Positions 51,057 to 60,748 of a stretch of DNA of 64,000 nucleotides are shown here, piece by piece (the stretch's first letter is position 1; every line of letters starts with the position of its first letter). Position numbers and translations under genes: made by a program. The notes under the pieces were generated by a model, which was not told the origin of the DNA, did no database searches, and saw nothing but the letters and a program-made list of their open reading frames with translations. This DNA comes from Methylopila sp. M107 (GTDB taxonomy: Bacteria; Pseudomonadota; Alphaproteobacteria; Rhizobiales; Methylopilaceae): the NCBI RefSeq assembly GCF_000384475.1, contig NZ_ARWB01000001.1, positions 2,708,176 through 2,772,175 of the forward strand, read 5' to 3'.

Positions 51057-53735
51057 AAGAGCGAGCCGCACCTGGCGCAGCGACAGGTCGTCCGGGTCCG
51101 GCTTCACCTCGAAGCCGAGGCTTCGGCAGAGCGACAGCATCGCGGTGTTTTCCGTCAGCACCTCGCCCGTGACGGCCTCGAGCCCCTCCGCGCGCGCGAC
51201 GTCGATCAGAGCGCGCATCAGGCCGCGGCCCAGCCCTCGGCCCTTCTCGCCGTCGCCGAGCAGGATGGCGTATTCGCCGGTCTCGACGTCGGGGTCGGCG
51301 TGGAGCTGCGCGAGGCCGACGACGCGGTCCCCGTCGACCGCCAGCAGCACGAAGGCGCGCGCATAGTCGATCTGGGTGAGGCGGGCGATGAAGGCGCGGG
51401 GCACCTCGACAACAGGCGTGAAGAAGCGCTGGCGCAGGTCGTCGGGCGCGACGTGGCGGAAGAAGCCCGCGACCGCCGGCTCGTCCTCCGGGCGGATCGG
51501 CCGGACCGCGACCGTCGCGCCGTCTTTCAGCGTCAGTTCGGTCTCGTAGGCCTTCGGATAGGGTCGGATCGCAAGCCGCGGATTGACGCCGGCCGCGCCC
51601 CGCGCGCGCGACAGCGGCGCGACGCGGATGCGGGCGTCGAACGCCACGGCGCCGCGCGGCGTCGCGACCAGCGGGTTGATCTCGATCTCGCGGATCTCCG
51701 CCAGGTCGACGGCGAGCTGCGCGATCTTGACGAGCACCAGCGCGACCATGTCGCGGTCGACCGGCGGGCGGTCGTCATGGCCGCCGAGCAGGCGGCCCGC
51801 GATCGTGTCGTCGATCAACTCGCGCGCGAGGCCCATATGGAGCGGCGGCAGCGCCGCCGCGACGTCGCGCCGGAGCGCCGCAGCGCCCCCGCCTGCGCCG
51901 AACGCGACGACGGGGCCGAACGACGGATCGTCGACCACGCCGAGATAGAGCTCCTGGCCGTCATCGGGCCGGATATGCGGCTGCACGAGAAAGCCCTCGA
52001 TCCGCGCCTCGGGCATGCGCTCGGCGGCGCGGCCCAGCATGCCGCGCGCGGCTTCCAGAACGGCGTTCGGGCTTTCGAGCGCGAGCCGGACGCCGCCGAC
52101 CAGCGCGCGGCGCAGGATGTCGGGCGACACGATCTTGACCACGGCGCCGCGCGGGCCGGACAGCGCGGTCGCGACTTCGGCGGCCTCCTCCGGCGTCTCG
52201 ACCACGGCCTGCGGCAGGGTGGGCACGCCATAGGCCATCAGCGCCTCGGCGACGTCGGTCGGAGAGAGCCATCCGCCGCCATTGCGAAGCGCCGGACCAA
52301 TCGCGGCGCGGGCGCGGGCGACGTCTGGCGCGAAATTCTCCGGCGCGGAGGGCGGCGTCGCGAGCAGCGAGGCCTGCGCCTCGACATGGTCGACGAGGTG
52401 CATCAGGCCTTGGACGGCGGCCTCCGGCGTGCGGAAGAAGGCGACGTGTGCGCCTTCGAGCGCGCGCCGCGACGCGGATTCGGCTGCGAGAAACGCCGCG
52501 AAGACGGGCTTTGGCGGATAGCGTCGCGCGCGGGCCCGCGTGGTCGCGGCGGCGACCGCGACGGCGCAGGCGCCCGCGGGCGAGATCCGGCTCGGCGCAT
52601 GGATCGCGATGGCGGCGTCGACGCCGGGATCCTCCAGCACGGCGTCAAGCGCGGCCTCGTAGCGGGCGCCGCCGGCGTCGCCGCAGAGATCGACGGGGTT
52701 GGCCGCGAATCCCTCTGACGGGAGCGCCTTCGACAGCGTCTCGTGCGTCTTCTCGGCGAGCGCCGCCGGCTCGCCCCCGAGGGCGCGCAGCCGCGCGAGC
52801 GCGAGCGTTCCGAGCGCCGCGCTGTTCGACACGATGGCGACGCGCTTGCCGGTCAGCTGCGGCGCGTGCGCGAGCGTCTCGGCGGCCTCGAACAGTTCCG
52901 CAAGGTCTGCGACGCGGAGCAGGCCGGCGCGGCGGAAGGCTGCGTCGCAGACGATGTCGGCGTCGACCAGCGGCCGGCCGATGGACGCGTCGGTCTGGCC
53001 CAGAAGATGCGCGCGCCGCGCCTTGACCACCACCACGGGCTTGATGCGGGCGGCGGCGCGCGCCGCCGACATGAAGCGGGGGGCGTCGCCGATCTCGTCA
53101 AGGTAGAGCAGGATCGCGCGCGTCCGCCGGTCGATCGCGAACTGGTCCAGGAGGTCGTCGACGTCGACGTCACAGGTGTCGCCGAGCGAGACGAGGCCGG
53201 AAAAGCCGATCGAGCGGGTGTTGGCCCAGGCGACAGTCGAGCTCATGACGCCGCCGGACTGCGAGATCAACGCGAGCTCGCCGGGGGCCGCGGCTTCCGC
53301 GGCGCTCGCGTTCAGGCGGACATGGGGGCTCTGCACGCCGAGGCAGCCCGGCCCGACCAGCCGCACGCCGTGACGCCGCGCGGCCTCGATCAGGACTTTC
53401 CGGAACTCCTCGCCGCCGGTCTGCGGCGACAGCGTCACGACGACGACCGCGCGCGCCCCTGCGGCGCCGGCCTCGTCGACGATCCTGGGCAAGGCGTGGG
53501 CGGGCGCCGTGACGATGACGAGGTCGGGGGGCTCCGGCAGCGCCGCGAGCGTCGGAACCGACGCCAGCCCGTCGATCTCGGGATAATCCGGATTGACGAG
53601 GGCGACCGGGCCGCTGAAGTCGCCGGCCCTCAGATTGGCGAGGATGATCCGGCCGACGCTGCCCTCGCGCGGACTGGCGCCGACAAGCGTGACGGAGCGC
53701 GGCGCGAAGACGGCGTCGAGGTTTCGGACGGTCAT
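50991..53735 (-). CDS. ADP-forming acyl-CoA synthetase fused to GNAT acetyltransferase
   Basis: 914 aa. N-terminal CoA-binding and succinyl-CoA-ligase-like domains (about 1-450; PRSVTLVGASPREGSVGRI, SQSGGVMSS, the phosphohistidine region), then an ATP-grasp part (about 460-700), then a C-terminal GNAT domain (about 740-890; DGATVAVRPIRPEDEPAVAGFFRHV and GRGLGRGLMRALIDVARA). This is the Pat-like architecture of protein lysine acetyltransferases such as PatZ. The final residues PPPCGTHGGGGPRSGGGGGA are encoded by the family B repeat, so the true end of the conserved protein lies near residue 893. Confidence 0.9.
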   Translation of the reverse strand: MTVRNLDAVFAPRSVTLVGASPREGSVGRIILANLRAGDFSGPVALVNPDYPEIDGLASVPTLAALPEPPDLVIVTAPAHALPRIVDEAGAAGARAVVVVTLSPQTGGEEFRKVLIEAARRHGVRLVGPGCLGVQSPHVRLNASAAEAAAPGELALISQSGGVMSSTVAWANTRSIGFSGLVSLGDTCDVDVDDLLDQFAIDRRTRAILLYLDEIGDAPRFMSAARAAARIKPVVVVKARRAHLLGQTDASIGRPLVDADIVCDAAFRRAGLLRVADLAELFEAAETLAHAPQLTGKRVAIVSNSAALGTLALARLRALGGEPAALAEKTHETLSKALPSEGFAANPVDLCGDAGGARYEAALDAVLEDPGVDAAIAIHAPSRISPAGACAVAVAAATTRARARRYPPKPVFAAFLAAESASRRALEGAHVAFFRTPEAAVQGLMHLVDHVEAQASLLATPPSAPENFAPDVARARAAIGPALRNGGGWLSPTDVAEALMAYGVPTLPQAVVETPEEAAEVATALSGPRGAVVKIVSPDILRRALVGGVRLALESPNAVLEAARGMLGRAAERMPEARIEGFLVQPHIRPDDGQELYLGVVDDPSFGPVVAFGAGGGAAALRRDVAAALPPLHMGLARELIDDTIAGRLLGGHDDRPPVDRDMVALVLVKIAQLAVDLAEIREIEINPLVATPRGAVAFDARIRVAPLSRARGAAGVNPRLAIRPYPKAYETELTLKDGATVAVRPIRPEDEPAVAGFFRHVAPDDLRQRFFTPVVEVPRAFIARLTQIDYARAFVLLAVDGDRVVGLAQLHADPDVETGEYAILLGDGEKGRGLGRGLMRALIDVARAEGLEAVTGEVLTENTAMLSLCRSLGFEVKPDPDDLSLRQVRLALDPPPCGTHGGGGPRSGGGGGA

Positions 53736-53828
53736 GAGGCGTTTGGCGCGGTCGCTTCAGGCACTGCGCTTGTCCTCGTCGTCCCGCCGCGCGCCGTCAA
53801 GGCCACCGTCGGCGCGGGTGCTTCTCGT

Positions 53829-54737
53829 CTACGGCTGGGTGCTGGCGGGCGGATCGCTCGCCGGAAAGGACTCTTCAAGCTCCTCGTCGAGCTCGTCTTC
53901 CGAGGGTTGGTCCTTCTTCTCCGCCGGCGTGGGCGCCGAGGGCGCGTCCTTGTCCCGCTCGGCGCCGCCGCCTCCGCCGAGCGTCGAGCGGATTTCGGCG
54001 GCCGCGGGCGTCGAACCCGCCGGAACGGTCTCGTCGATCTCGGGCGCGGCCTCGAGCCTCCGGTCTTGGTCGATCAGCACGATGTGCAGCCTCCTCGGTC
54101 CATGGGCCCCCATCAGCAGGATCTGCTCGATGTCGGCCGAACGGGACGGGCCCGTGATCCAGTTGACCGTGCGCGGCATGACGCCGGCCCCATAGGCGCC
54201 GCGGACGCGCGCCCAGACATCCTCGTAAGTGGCGGAGACGTCGTCGGCGTCCAGCAGCACGATGTGATTGTCGGGCAGGAAGTTCAGCGTCGTCGGGTTG
54301 TCGGGTCCGGAGACGAGCGCAAGCGTTCCGGTCTCCGCCACGGCGCCGAAGGCGGCGCTGACGCCGGTCTCGTCGTCGCCAAAGCTGCGGCCGGTCGAGT
54401 CGTCGATCGACGCCTCGCCCCAGGGCAAAGCGGACAGGCGGGGATCGTCGCCGCGCCGAAGCTGGAGGCCGAGATTGCGGCCGCGCAGATAGTCGGCGAT
54501 CGCGGCGGGCGCCTCCTCGGCCGAACGCACCACCGAAACGGTCGCGGCGGCCATCTCGGCCTGCTCGACGAAGAGTTTCAGCTGCGCGTTCCGCGGTTTC
54601 GACGCCGCGCGCGCGGGGATCACGCCGGAGGGATGGCTGGCGAGCCGGTCCTCGACGATTTTCCGGCGCGGCCGCTCCTCGCTGGTGACGCCGAGCGAGC
54701 GACGGACATTGGCCAGAACCTGTTCGCGGGGCGTCAT
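53829..54737 (-). CDS. lutC: LutC/YkgG-type lactate utilisation protein
   Basis: 302 aa. The LUD domain is recognisable: RRSLGVTSEERP, GFGAVAETGTLALVSGPDNPTTLNFLPDNHIVLLDADDV and ITGPSRSADIEQILLMGAHGPRRLHIVLID. A 60-residue acidic, Gly-rich C-terminal tail (GSTPAAAEIRSTLGGGGG onward) is an unusual addition. Start overlaps lutB as ATGA. With LutAB it forms an L-lactate oxidising complex. Confidence 0.9.
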   Translation of the reverse strand: MTPREQVLANVRRSLGVTSEERPRRKIVEDRLASHPSGVIPARAASKPRNAQLKLFVEQAEMAAATVSVVRSAEEAPAAIADYLRGRNLGLQLRRGDDPRLSALPWGEASIDDSTGRSFGDDETGVSAAFGAVAETGTLALVSGPDNPTTLNFLPDNHIVLLDADDVSATYEDVWARVRGAYGAGVMPRTVNWITGPSRSADIEQILLMGAHGPRRLHIVLIDQDRRLEAAPEIDETVPAGSTPAAAEIRSTLGGGGGAERDKDAPSAPTPAEKKDQPSEDELDEELEESFPASDPPASTQP

Positions 54738-56164
54738 CGCTCGCCCCTCGCGGCCTTCCAGCGGGCCTGGAAGGTGTCGCCTTCGGGCGCTGCGAAATCA
54801 CGGTAGGCGGTCCAGCCGCCCGCGAGCGGCAGCGACGCGAACCGGCCCTTGCGGCGGCCCGCGAGCGCGAGCGCCCGCATTCCGATCCGGGTCGCGACGC
54901 GATAGAGGCCGGGCCGTCGCGCGAAGAATCCCCAGAACTTCAGGCCAGTCCTCACCGGCGCCGGCGACAGGTGGCGCTCGAACTCCTTCTCCCGCCAGTG
55001 GCGCATCAGTTTGGGGAGCGGGATGCGCACCGGGCAGACGCTTTCGCAACGACCGCAGAAGGTCGAGGCGTTGGGCAGGTGCCCGGCCTTGTCGACGCCG
55101 ATCAGCGAGGGCGACAGCACCGAGCCCATCGGGCCGGGATAGACCCAGCCATACGCATGGCCGCCGACCGCGTGATAGACCGGGCAGTGGTTCATGCAGG
55201 CCGCGCAGCGGATGCAGCGCAGCATCTCGCGGAACTCGCCGCCGAGCATCGACGAGCGGCCGTTGTCGAGCAGGACGACATGGTATTCGCCCGGCCCGTC
55301 GACGTCGTCGGGCCGGCGCGGCCCGGTCGAGAACGTCGTGTAGACGGTGATGTCCTGTCCGGTCGCCGAGCGCGCCAGCACGCGCAGCATCTGGGAGACG
55401 TCGTCGAGCGTCGGCACCAGCTTCTCGATCGACGCCAGCACGATGTGGACCTTCGGCAGCGTCTGGCTGAGGTCGCCATTGCCCTCATTGGTGACGACGA
55501 CGGAGGTGCCGGTCTCGGCCACGAGGAAGTTCGCGCCCGTCATGCCGACGTCGGCGGCGAGGAACTTCTTGCGCAGCATCGCGCGGGCTTCGGCCAGGAG
55601 CGATTCCGGCGCGGAGAGGTCGCGATCCTCGGGCAAGCCCTCATGGGCCGCCCGAAAATTCGCTTCGATCTGGTCGCGGTTGAGATGGATGACCGGCGCC
55701 ACGATGTGGCTCGGCCGCTCGCCCCTCAGCTGAATGATGTATTCGCCGAGATCGGTCTCGACCGGCGTGATCCCGGCGGCCTCCAGATGGCCGTTGAGGT
55801 CGATCTCCTCCGAGACCATCGACTTGCCCTTGGCGATGGTCCGCGCGCCGACGCGCTTGCAGATGTCGACCACGATCTTCTGAGCGTCGGCGGCCGTGGC
55901 TGCGAAATGGACGTGGCCGCCGGCCTCTGTGACGCGCTTCTCATAAGCCTCGAGATAGAGGTCGAGATGAGCGAGCGTGTGGTTCTTGATGTCGCGCGCG
56001 GCGTCGCGCAGCGCCTCGAATTCGGGGAGTTTTTCGGCCGCCTTGGCGCGCTTGTAGATGAACCCCGTCTCGACATTGCCGAGCGCCCGCTGCAGCGCCG
56101 GATCGTGCAGCGCCTCGTGGGCGTTCGCCTTGAAGGCGGGGGAGGTGGGGACGTGGATGGTCAT
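54734..56164 (-). CDS. lutB: LutB iron-sulfur lactate oxidation protein
   Basis: 476 aa. LUD domain in the N-terminal half (TIAKGKSMVSEEIDLN, GMTGANFLVAETGTSVVVTNEGNGDL) and two 4Fe-4S clusters in the C-terminal half through CIRCAACMNHCPVYH and CGRCESVCPVRIP. It passes electrons from lactate oxidation in the membrane-linked LutABC complex. Starts 5 bp after lutA. Confidence 0.94.
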   Translation of the reverse strand: MTIHVPTSPAFKANAHEALHDPALQRALGNVETGFIYKRAKAAEKLPEFEALRDAARDIKNHTLAHLDLYLEAYEKRVTEAGGHVHFAATAADAQKIVVDICKRVGARTIAKGKSMVSEEIDLNGHLEAAGITPVETDLGEYIIQLRGERPSHIVAPVIHLNRDQIEANFRAAHEGLPEDRDLSAPESLLAEARAMLRKKFLAADVGMTGANFLVAETGTSVVVTNEGNGDLSQTLPKVHIVLASIEKLVPTLDDVSQMLRVLARSATGQDITVYTTFSTGPRRPDDVDGPGEYHVVLLDNGRSSMLGGEFREMLRCIRCAACMNHCPVYHAVGGHAYGWVYPGPMGSVLSPSLIGVDKAGHLPNASTFCGRCESVCPVRIPLPKLMRHWREKEFERHLSPAPVRTGLKFWGFFARRPGLYRVATRIGMRALALAGRRKGRFASLPLAGGWTAYRDFAAPEGDTFQARWKAARGER

Positions 56165-56168
56165 TTCG

Positions 56169-56945
56169 TCATCTCGTCCTCGGCTCGCCGATCGCGGGCT
56201 CGTCGCCCATGCCGGCCAGCACTTCCGCGACGTGGCGCGCCTTCACGGGGCGCCCCTGGCGCTGCAGCTTGCCGGCCATGTTCATCAGGCAGCCGAGGTC
56301 GCCCGCGAGCAGCGTCGGGGCGTTGGCGGCGGAAATGTTGTCGACCTTCTTCGACACGATCGCGTCGGAAATTTCGCCATACTTCACCGAAAACGTGCCG
56401 CCGAAGCCGCAGCAGACATCTGAATCCTTCATCTCCGAGACGGAAAGGCCTTCGACGCTGTCGAGCAGTTTTCGCGGCTGGCTCCGGATTCCGAGTTCGC
56501 GAAGGCCTGCGCAGCTGTCGTGATAGGTGACGGCGCCGTCGAACCGGGCGTTCACCGTCGTCATGCCGCGCACGTCGACCAGGAACGAGATCAGCTCATA
56601 GGTCCTGGCCGCGAAGCCCTGCGCGCGGCGCGCCAGATCGGGCTCGCCCTCGAACAGCTCCGGAAAATGCTTCGAGAGCTGCCCCGCGCAGGAGCCGGAC
56701 GGCGCGACGATGTAATCGCACCCCTGGAACGCGTCGATCGCCTGCAGCGCGAGGGCCCTCGCGGTCGCCCGGTCGCCCGAGTTGAAGGCCGGCTGGCCGC
56801 AGCAGGTCTGCGACGGCACGACCACCTCGCAGCCCGCCTGTTCGATCAGCTTCGCGGCCGCGAAGCCGACCGACGGACGGATGAGATCGACCAGGCAGGT
56901 GGCGAAAAGGCCGACGCGGGGTCTGCCTTCGTGCGATTGAACCAC
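56169..56945 (-). CDS. lutA: LutA cysteine-rich (CCG-domain) lactate oxidation protein
   Basis: 258 aa from a GTG at 56945 with GGAG nine bases upstream; a longer frame from the ATG at 57014 has no Shine-Dalgarno and an unconserved leader, but is possible. Two CCG domains are visible: CEVVVPSQTCCGQPAFNSGD and CCGFGGTFSVKYGEIS, plus SGSCAGQLSKHFPE. It binds 4Fe-4S/haem-type centres in the LutABC complex. Divergent from glcD across a 200-bp promoter region. Confidence 0.92.
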   Translation of the reverse strand: MVQSHEGRPRVGLFATCLVDLIRPSVGFAAAKLIEQAGCEVVVPSQTCCGQPAFNSGDRATARALALQAIDAFQGCDYIVAPSGSCAGQLSKHFPELFEGEPDLARRAQGFAARTYELISFLVDVRGMTTVNARFDGAVTYHDSCAGLRELGIRSQPRKLLDSVEGLSVSEMKDSDVCCGFGGTFSVKYGEISDAIVSKKVDNISAANAPTLLAGDLGCLMNMAGKLQRQGRPVKARHVAEVLAGMGDEPAIGEPRTR

Positions 56946-57146
56946 TTGAAACGACTCCAGAGACGCGAACAAATGTAAGTCAGGCGAAGCGGATGGCGAC
57001 ATTCGCGCCCGCATCGCTCGCGCGCAAGGTATGAGTGATCCCAGGCGAGCGGGTATTCAGGTCCGACGCGGGCCGGCGAAGCCGGCCGCGCCTCACGCCC
57101 GTCCCGGCAATGCCGAGAAGAACGGGCGGAGAAGGGAGAACGATCC

Positions 57147-58595
57147 ATGAGCGGCATCGCAATGCCGGATCCCGACCCGCGCATCCTCGCCCGCCGCGAC
57201 GCGATCGTCGCGGGGCTGAAGGAGATCGTGAAAGGCGAAGGGGTGATCGACTCGGAGGAAGAGCGTCGCGCCTTCGAGACCGACGCGCTCACCGCCTATC
57301 GCCGCATGCCGCTCGCGGTCGTGCTGCCGTCCACGACGCAGGAAGTGGCGGCGGTGCTGAAGTTCCTCAACAGGCAAGGCGTGCCGGTGATCCCGCGCGG
57401 CGCCGGAACCTCGCTCGCGGGCGGGGCGCTGCCGCAGGAGGACGCTGTCGTGGTCGGCGTCTCCAAGATGGGCAAGGTAATCGACGTCAACCTGGGCGAC
57501 CGGACCATGCGGGTCGAGACCGGCATCACCAATCTCGGCGTTTCCGGCGCCATCGCCCATGAGGGCTTCTTCTACGCCCCCGACCCGTCCTCGCAGCTCG
57601 CCTGCACGATCGCGGGCAACATCGCGATGAACTCCGGCGGCGCGCACTGCCTGAAATACGGCGTCACCACCAACAATCTGATGGGCGTCACCTTCGTCAC
57701 CATGGAGGGCGAGATCGTCGAGATCGGCGGCGACGCGATGGATGCTCCCGGCCTCGACATGCTCGGCCTGATCTGCGGCTCGGAAGGGCAGTTCGGCATG
57801 GTGACGGAGGCCGTGGTGCGCATCCTGCCGATGGCGGAGGGCGCGCGGCCGATCCTGTTCGGCTTTCCCTCGAGCGAGGCGGCGGGCGCGGCGACCGCGG
57901 CCGTCATCGGCGCCGGCATCGTGCCGGTCGCGATCGAGTTCATGGACAAGATCGCGATCGACATCTGCGAGGATTTCGCCCACGCCGGCTACCCGATGGA
58001 CGCCGGCGCGCTGCTGATCGTCGAGGTCGAGGGTTCCCCGAAGGAAATCGACGAGCAGCTCGCCCGCATCGGCGAGATCGCCAAGCAGAACGGCGCGACC
58101 TCCGCCCGGCAGGCGACGACGGCCGCCGAGGCCGCGGCGATCTGGAAGGGGCGAAAATCCGCCTTCGGCGCGATGGGCCGCGTCTCGGACTACATCTGCA
58201 TGGACGGCACCATCCCGACAGGCCGCCTTCCGGAAATCCTCGCGCGCATCACGGAGATCTGCGACGGCGCGGGGCTTAAAGTCGCAAACATCTTCCACGC
58301 CGGCGACGGCAACCTGCACCCGCTGGTGCTCTACGACATGAACGACCCGGCCTCGCTCGCGAAGGCCGAGAAGGCCGGCGAGGACATTTTGGTCGCCTGC
58401 GTCGAGGTCGGCGGCTGCCTCACGGGCGAGCACGGCGTCGGCATCGAGAAGCGCGAACTGATGACGACGCAGTTCACCGACCGCGAGCTGTTCCAGCAGA
58501 TGCGGGTGAAGTCGGCGTTCGACCCGAACTGGCTGATGAACCCCGCAAAGGTGTTTCCGCTGGAGATGCGCGGCGACCGGAGGAAGGCGGCGTGA
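57147..58595 (+). CDS. glcD: glycolate oxidase subunit GlcD (FAD-linked)
   Basis: 482 aa. A FAD_binding_4/PCMH domain carries VPVIPRGAGTSLAGGALP and CTIAGNIAMNSGGAH; the C-terminal FAD-oxidase domain holds IFHAGDGNLHPLVLYD and GEHGVGIEKRELM. It oxidises glycolate (or D-lactate) to glyoxylate with GlcE and GlcF. The first gene of the glc operon, divergent from lutA. A family A repeat separates it from glcE. Confidence 0.95.
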   Translation: MSGIAMPDPDPRILARRDAIVAGLKEIVKGEGVIDSEEERRAFETDALTAYRRMPLAVVLPSTTQEVAAVLKFLNRQGVPVIPRGAGTSLAGGALPQEDAVVVGVSKMGKVIDVNLGDRTMRVETGITNLGVSGAIAHEGFFYAPDPSSQLACTIAGNIAMNSGGAHCLKYGVTTNNLMGVTFVTMEGEIVEIGGDAMDAPGLDMLGLICGSEGQFGMVTEAVVRILPMAEGARPILFGFPSSEAAGAATAAVIGAGIVPVAIEFMDKIAIDICEDFAHAGYPMDAGALLIVEVEGSPKEIDEQLARIGEIAKQNGATSARQATTAAEAAAIWKGRKSAFGAMGRVSDYICMDGTIPTGRLPEILARITEICDGAGLKVANIFHAGDGNLHPLVLYDMNDPASLAKAEKAGEDILVACVEVGGCLTGEHGVGIEKRELMTTQFTDRELFQQMRVKSAFDPNWLMNPAKVFPLEMRGDRRKAA

Positions 58596-58614
58596 GGGGC
58601 GCGCTAACATTGTC

Positions 58615-58751
58615 CCCCTCCCCCTTGCGGGGAGGGGTTAGGGGTGGGGGTGGTTCAGAACGTAGCTCCGTGAGTGACGCCGCTCTACGCCGGACCGTCT
58701 CGAACGATCCTGGACCACCCCCACCCTTACCCTCCCCGCAAGGGGGAGGGG
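58615..58751. repeat. intergenic palindromic repeat, family A, copy 4
   Basis: Same terminal arms as copy 1; the core is diverged (ACGCCGCTCTACGCCGGACC). It sits inside the glc operon between glcD and glcE, where an RNA hairpin could affect relative expression. Confidence 0.88.
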
Positions 58752-58779
58752 GACAGGGCGGCGCTGTCGAGGCGGACCG

Positions 58780-59964
58780 GTGAGCGACCTCATCGTCCCA
58801 ACCGACGAAGCCGGCGTCGAGGCGGCGGTGCATGACGCGATGTCGTCGAAGACGCCGATCGAGATCCGCGGCGCGGGGTCGCGCTCGGGGCTCGGGCGCC
58901 CCATCCAGGCGGCGCGCACGCTGACGACGCAAAACCTCACGGGCGTCACGCTGCTCGAGCCCGCTGAACTCGTCGCCTCCGCCAAAGTCGGCACGCCGGT
59001 CGCCGAGTTCGAGGCGGCGTTGGCCGCAGCCGGGCAGCGGCTCGCCTTCGAGCCGTTCGACCACCGCGCGCTCTACGGCTCGACCGCCGAACCCACCGTC
59101 GGCGGCATGGTCGCGACCAACGCGTCGGGGCCGCGCCGCGTCATCGCCGGCGCCGCGCGCGACGCGCTGATCGGGGTGCGGCTCGTCACCGGCCGCGGCG
59201 AGGCGATCCGTTCGGGCGGGCGGGTGATGAAGAACGTCACCGGCTACGACCTCGTAAAGCTCGCCTGCGGGTCGCACGGCACGCTCGGCGTGCTGACCGA
59301 GGTCACCTTCAAGACGCTGCCGATTCCAGAGACCGAGCTCAGCCTCGTGTTCGAAGGGCTCGACGACGCGCGCGCCATCGAGGCGCTTTCGGCCGCCATG
59401 GGCTCGCCGTTCGAGCCGACCGGCGCGGCGCATCTGCCGGCGGGCGACGGCGCGCCGGCCCGCACAGTCGTCCGGCTCGAAAATTTTGCGAGCCAACTGC
59501 GCTATCGCTCGGGCGAACTCGACAGGCTGCTGAAACCGTATGGCGCGGCCGGCCGGCTCGACGCGGAAGCCTCCCGCGCGCTGTGGTCGACCATCCGCGG
59601 CTCCGCGCCGCTGCTCGGGCCCCGCGAGCGCCCGGTCTGGCGCGTCTCGATCGCGCCAAGCCGCGCCGCTGCGCTCGTCGCGCGGCTCGGACCCCTCGTC
59701 GCGGCGCATTTTTACGACTGGAGCGGCGGGCTGATCTGGATCGCGACGGAACCCTCCGCCGACGCCGGCGCCGCCATCCTGCGCCCCGCCGTGCGGGAGC
59801 TTCGCGGCCACGCGACGCTGGTGCGCGCCTCCGACGCCGTGCGCGCCGCCGTAAGTGTGTTCGAGCCGGAGGTTCCGGCGTTGGCGCGGCTGACCCGCGC
59901 GGTGACCGAAGCCTTCGATCCCGAAGCCATCCTAAATCCGGGGCGCATGCATGTCCGCCATTGA
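58780..59964 (+). CDS. glcE: glycolate oxidase subunit GlcE
   Basis: 394 aa from a GTG start that lies just after the repeat. An FAD-binding PCMH domain reads IEIRGAGSRSGLGRP, LLEPAELVASAKVGTPVAEFEAALAAAGQRLAFEPFDHRALYG and GGMVATNASGPRRVIAGAARD. It ends FDPEAILNPGRM, the usual GlcE end. Overlaps the DUF2585 gene by 14 bp. Confidence 0.94.
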   Translation: MSDLIVPTDEAGVEAAVHDAMSSKTPIEIRGAGSRSGLGRPIQAARTLTTQNLTGVTLLEPAELVASAKVGTPVAEFEAALAAAGQRLAFEPFDHRALYGSTAEPTVGGMVATNASGPRRVIAGAARDALIGVRLVTGRGEAIRSGGRVMKNVTGYDLVKLACGSHGTLGVLTEVTFKTLPIPETELSLVFEGLDDARAIEALSAAMGSPFEPTGAAHLPAGDGAPARTVVRLENFASQLRYRSGELDRLLKPYGAAGRLDAEASRALWSTIRGSAPLLGPRERPVWRVSIAPSRAAALVARLGPLVAAHFYDWSGGLIWIATEPSADAGAAILRPAVRELRGHATLVRASDAVRAAVSVFEPEVPALARLTRAVTEAFDPEAILNPGRMHVRH

Positions 59965-60559
59965 CAGCGGGATCGCCGTCCAGCGCCCGCGCGGCGCGGT
60001 GTTCTGGGGCGTCGTGTCGCTCGCCATCATGGCGGGGTTCGCGGCCATCCTGCTCGCGATGGGCCGCGACCCGATCTGCCCCTGCGGGTTCGTCGAGTTC
60101 TGGCACGGCGCCGCGAACGACAGCGGCACCTCGCAGCACATTTCGGACTGGTATTCGCTGAGCCATGTGATCCACGGCTTCCTGTTCTACGGCGCCATCC
60201 ACCTGTTTGGCCGCTGGCGCGGCCGCCTGGTGGGCCTCGGCGCCGCGCTCGCCTTCGCCATCCTCGTCGAAGGCGGCTGGGAACTGCTGGAGAACAGCCC
60301 CTTCATCATCGACCGCTACCGCGAGACCACGGCGTCGGATCTCTACGCCGGCGACAGCGTGCTGAACTCGATGTCCGACATCGCCTTCATGGCGCTCGGC
60401 TTTCTCATCGCGCGCGTGACGCCGGTCTGGGCGGTGGTCGCGGCCGCCATCGCGATGGAGCTGATCGCGCTGTGGGTGATCCGCGACAACCTCACGCTCA
60501 ACGTGCTGATGATCGTGTGGCCGCTGGAAGCGATCAAAGAGTGGCAGGCGGGGCGATGA
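59951..60559 (+). CDS. DUF2585 membrane protein within the glc operon
   Basis: 202 aa with about five hydrophobic segments. The DUF2585 motifs include PICPCGFVEFWHG, HISDWYSLSHVIHGFLFYG, EGGWELLENSPFIIDRYRETT and GDSVLNSMSDI. Function unknown. Overlap with glcE and position before glcF make it a likely accessory of membrane-bound glycolate oxidation, though that is inference. Confidence 0.88.
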   Translation: MSAIDSGIAVQRPRGAVFWGVVSLAIMAGFAAILLAMGRDPICPCGFVEFWHGAANDSGTSQHISDWYSLSHVIHGFLFYGAIHLFGRWRGRLVGLGAALAFAILVEGGWELLENSPFIIDRYRETTASDLYAGDSVLNSMSDIAFMALGFLIARVTPVWAVVAAAIAMELIALWVIRDNLTLNVLMIVWPLEAIKEWQAGR

Positions 60560-60584
60560 GGGCGGTTCCCCAAGGTCGCCTGTT

Positions 60585-60724
60585 CCCCTCCCCCTTGCGG
60601 GGAGGGGTTAGGGGTGGGGGTGGATCAGAACATGGCGCCGAGAGCGACGCCGCTCGACGCCGAACGCTAGCGCCACATCCGGCGCCACCCCCACCCCTAA
60701 CCCCTCCCCGCAAGGGGGAGGGGG
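60585..60724. repeat. intergenic palindromic repeat, family A, copy 5
   Basis: Same terminal arms as copy 1; the core reads GGATCAGAACATG, GACGCCGCTCGACGCCG. The second family A element inside the glc operon, between DUF2585 and glcF, so the operon contains two copies. Confidence 0.9.
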
Positions 60725-60748
60725 ACGCCGTCGCGCCGAGTTGATCCC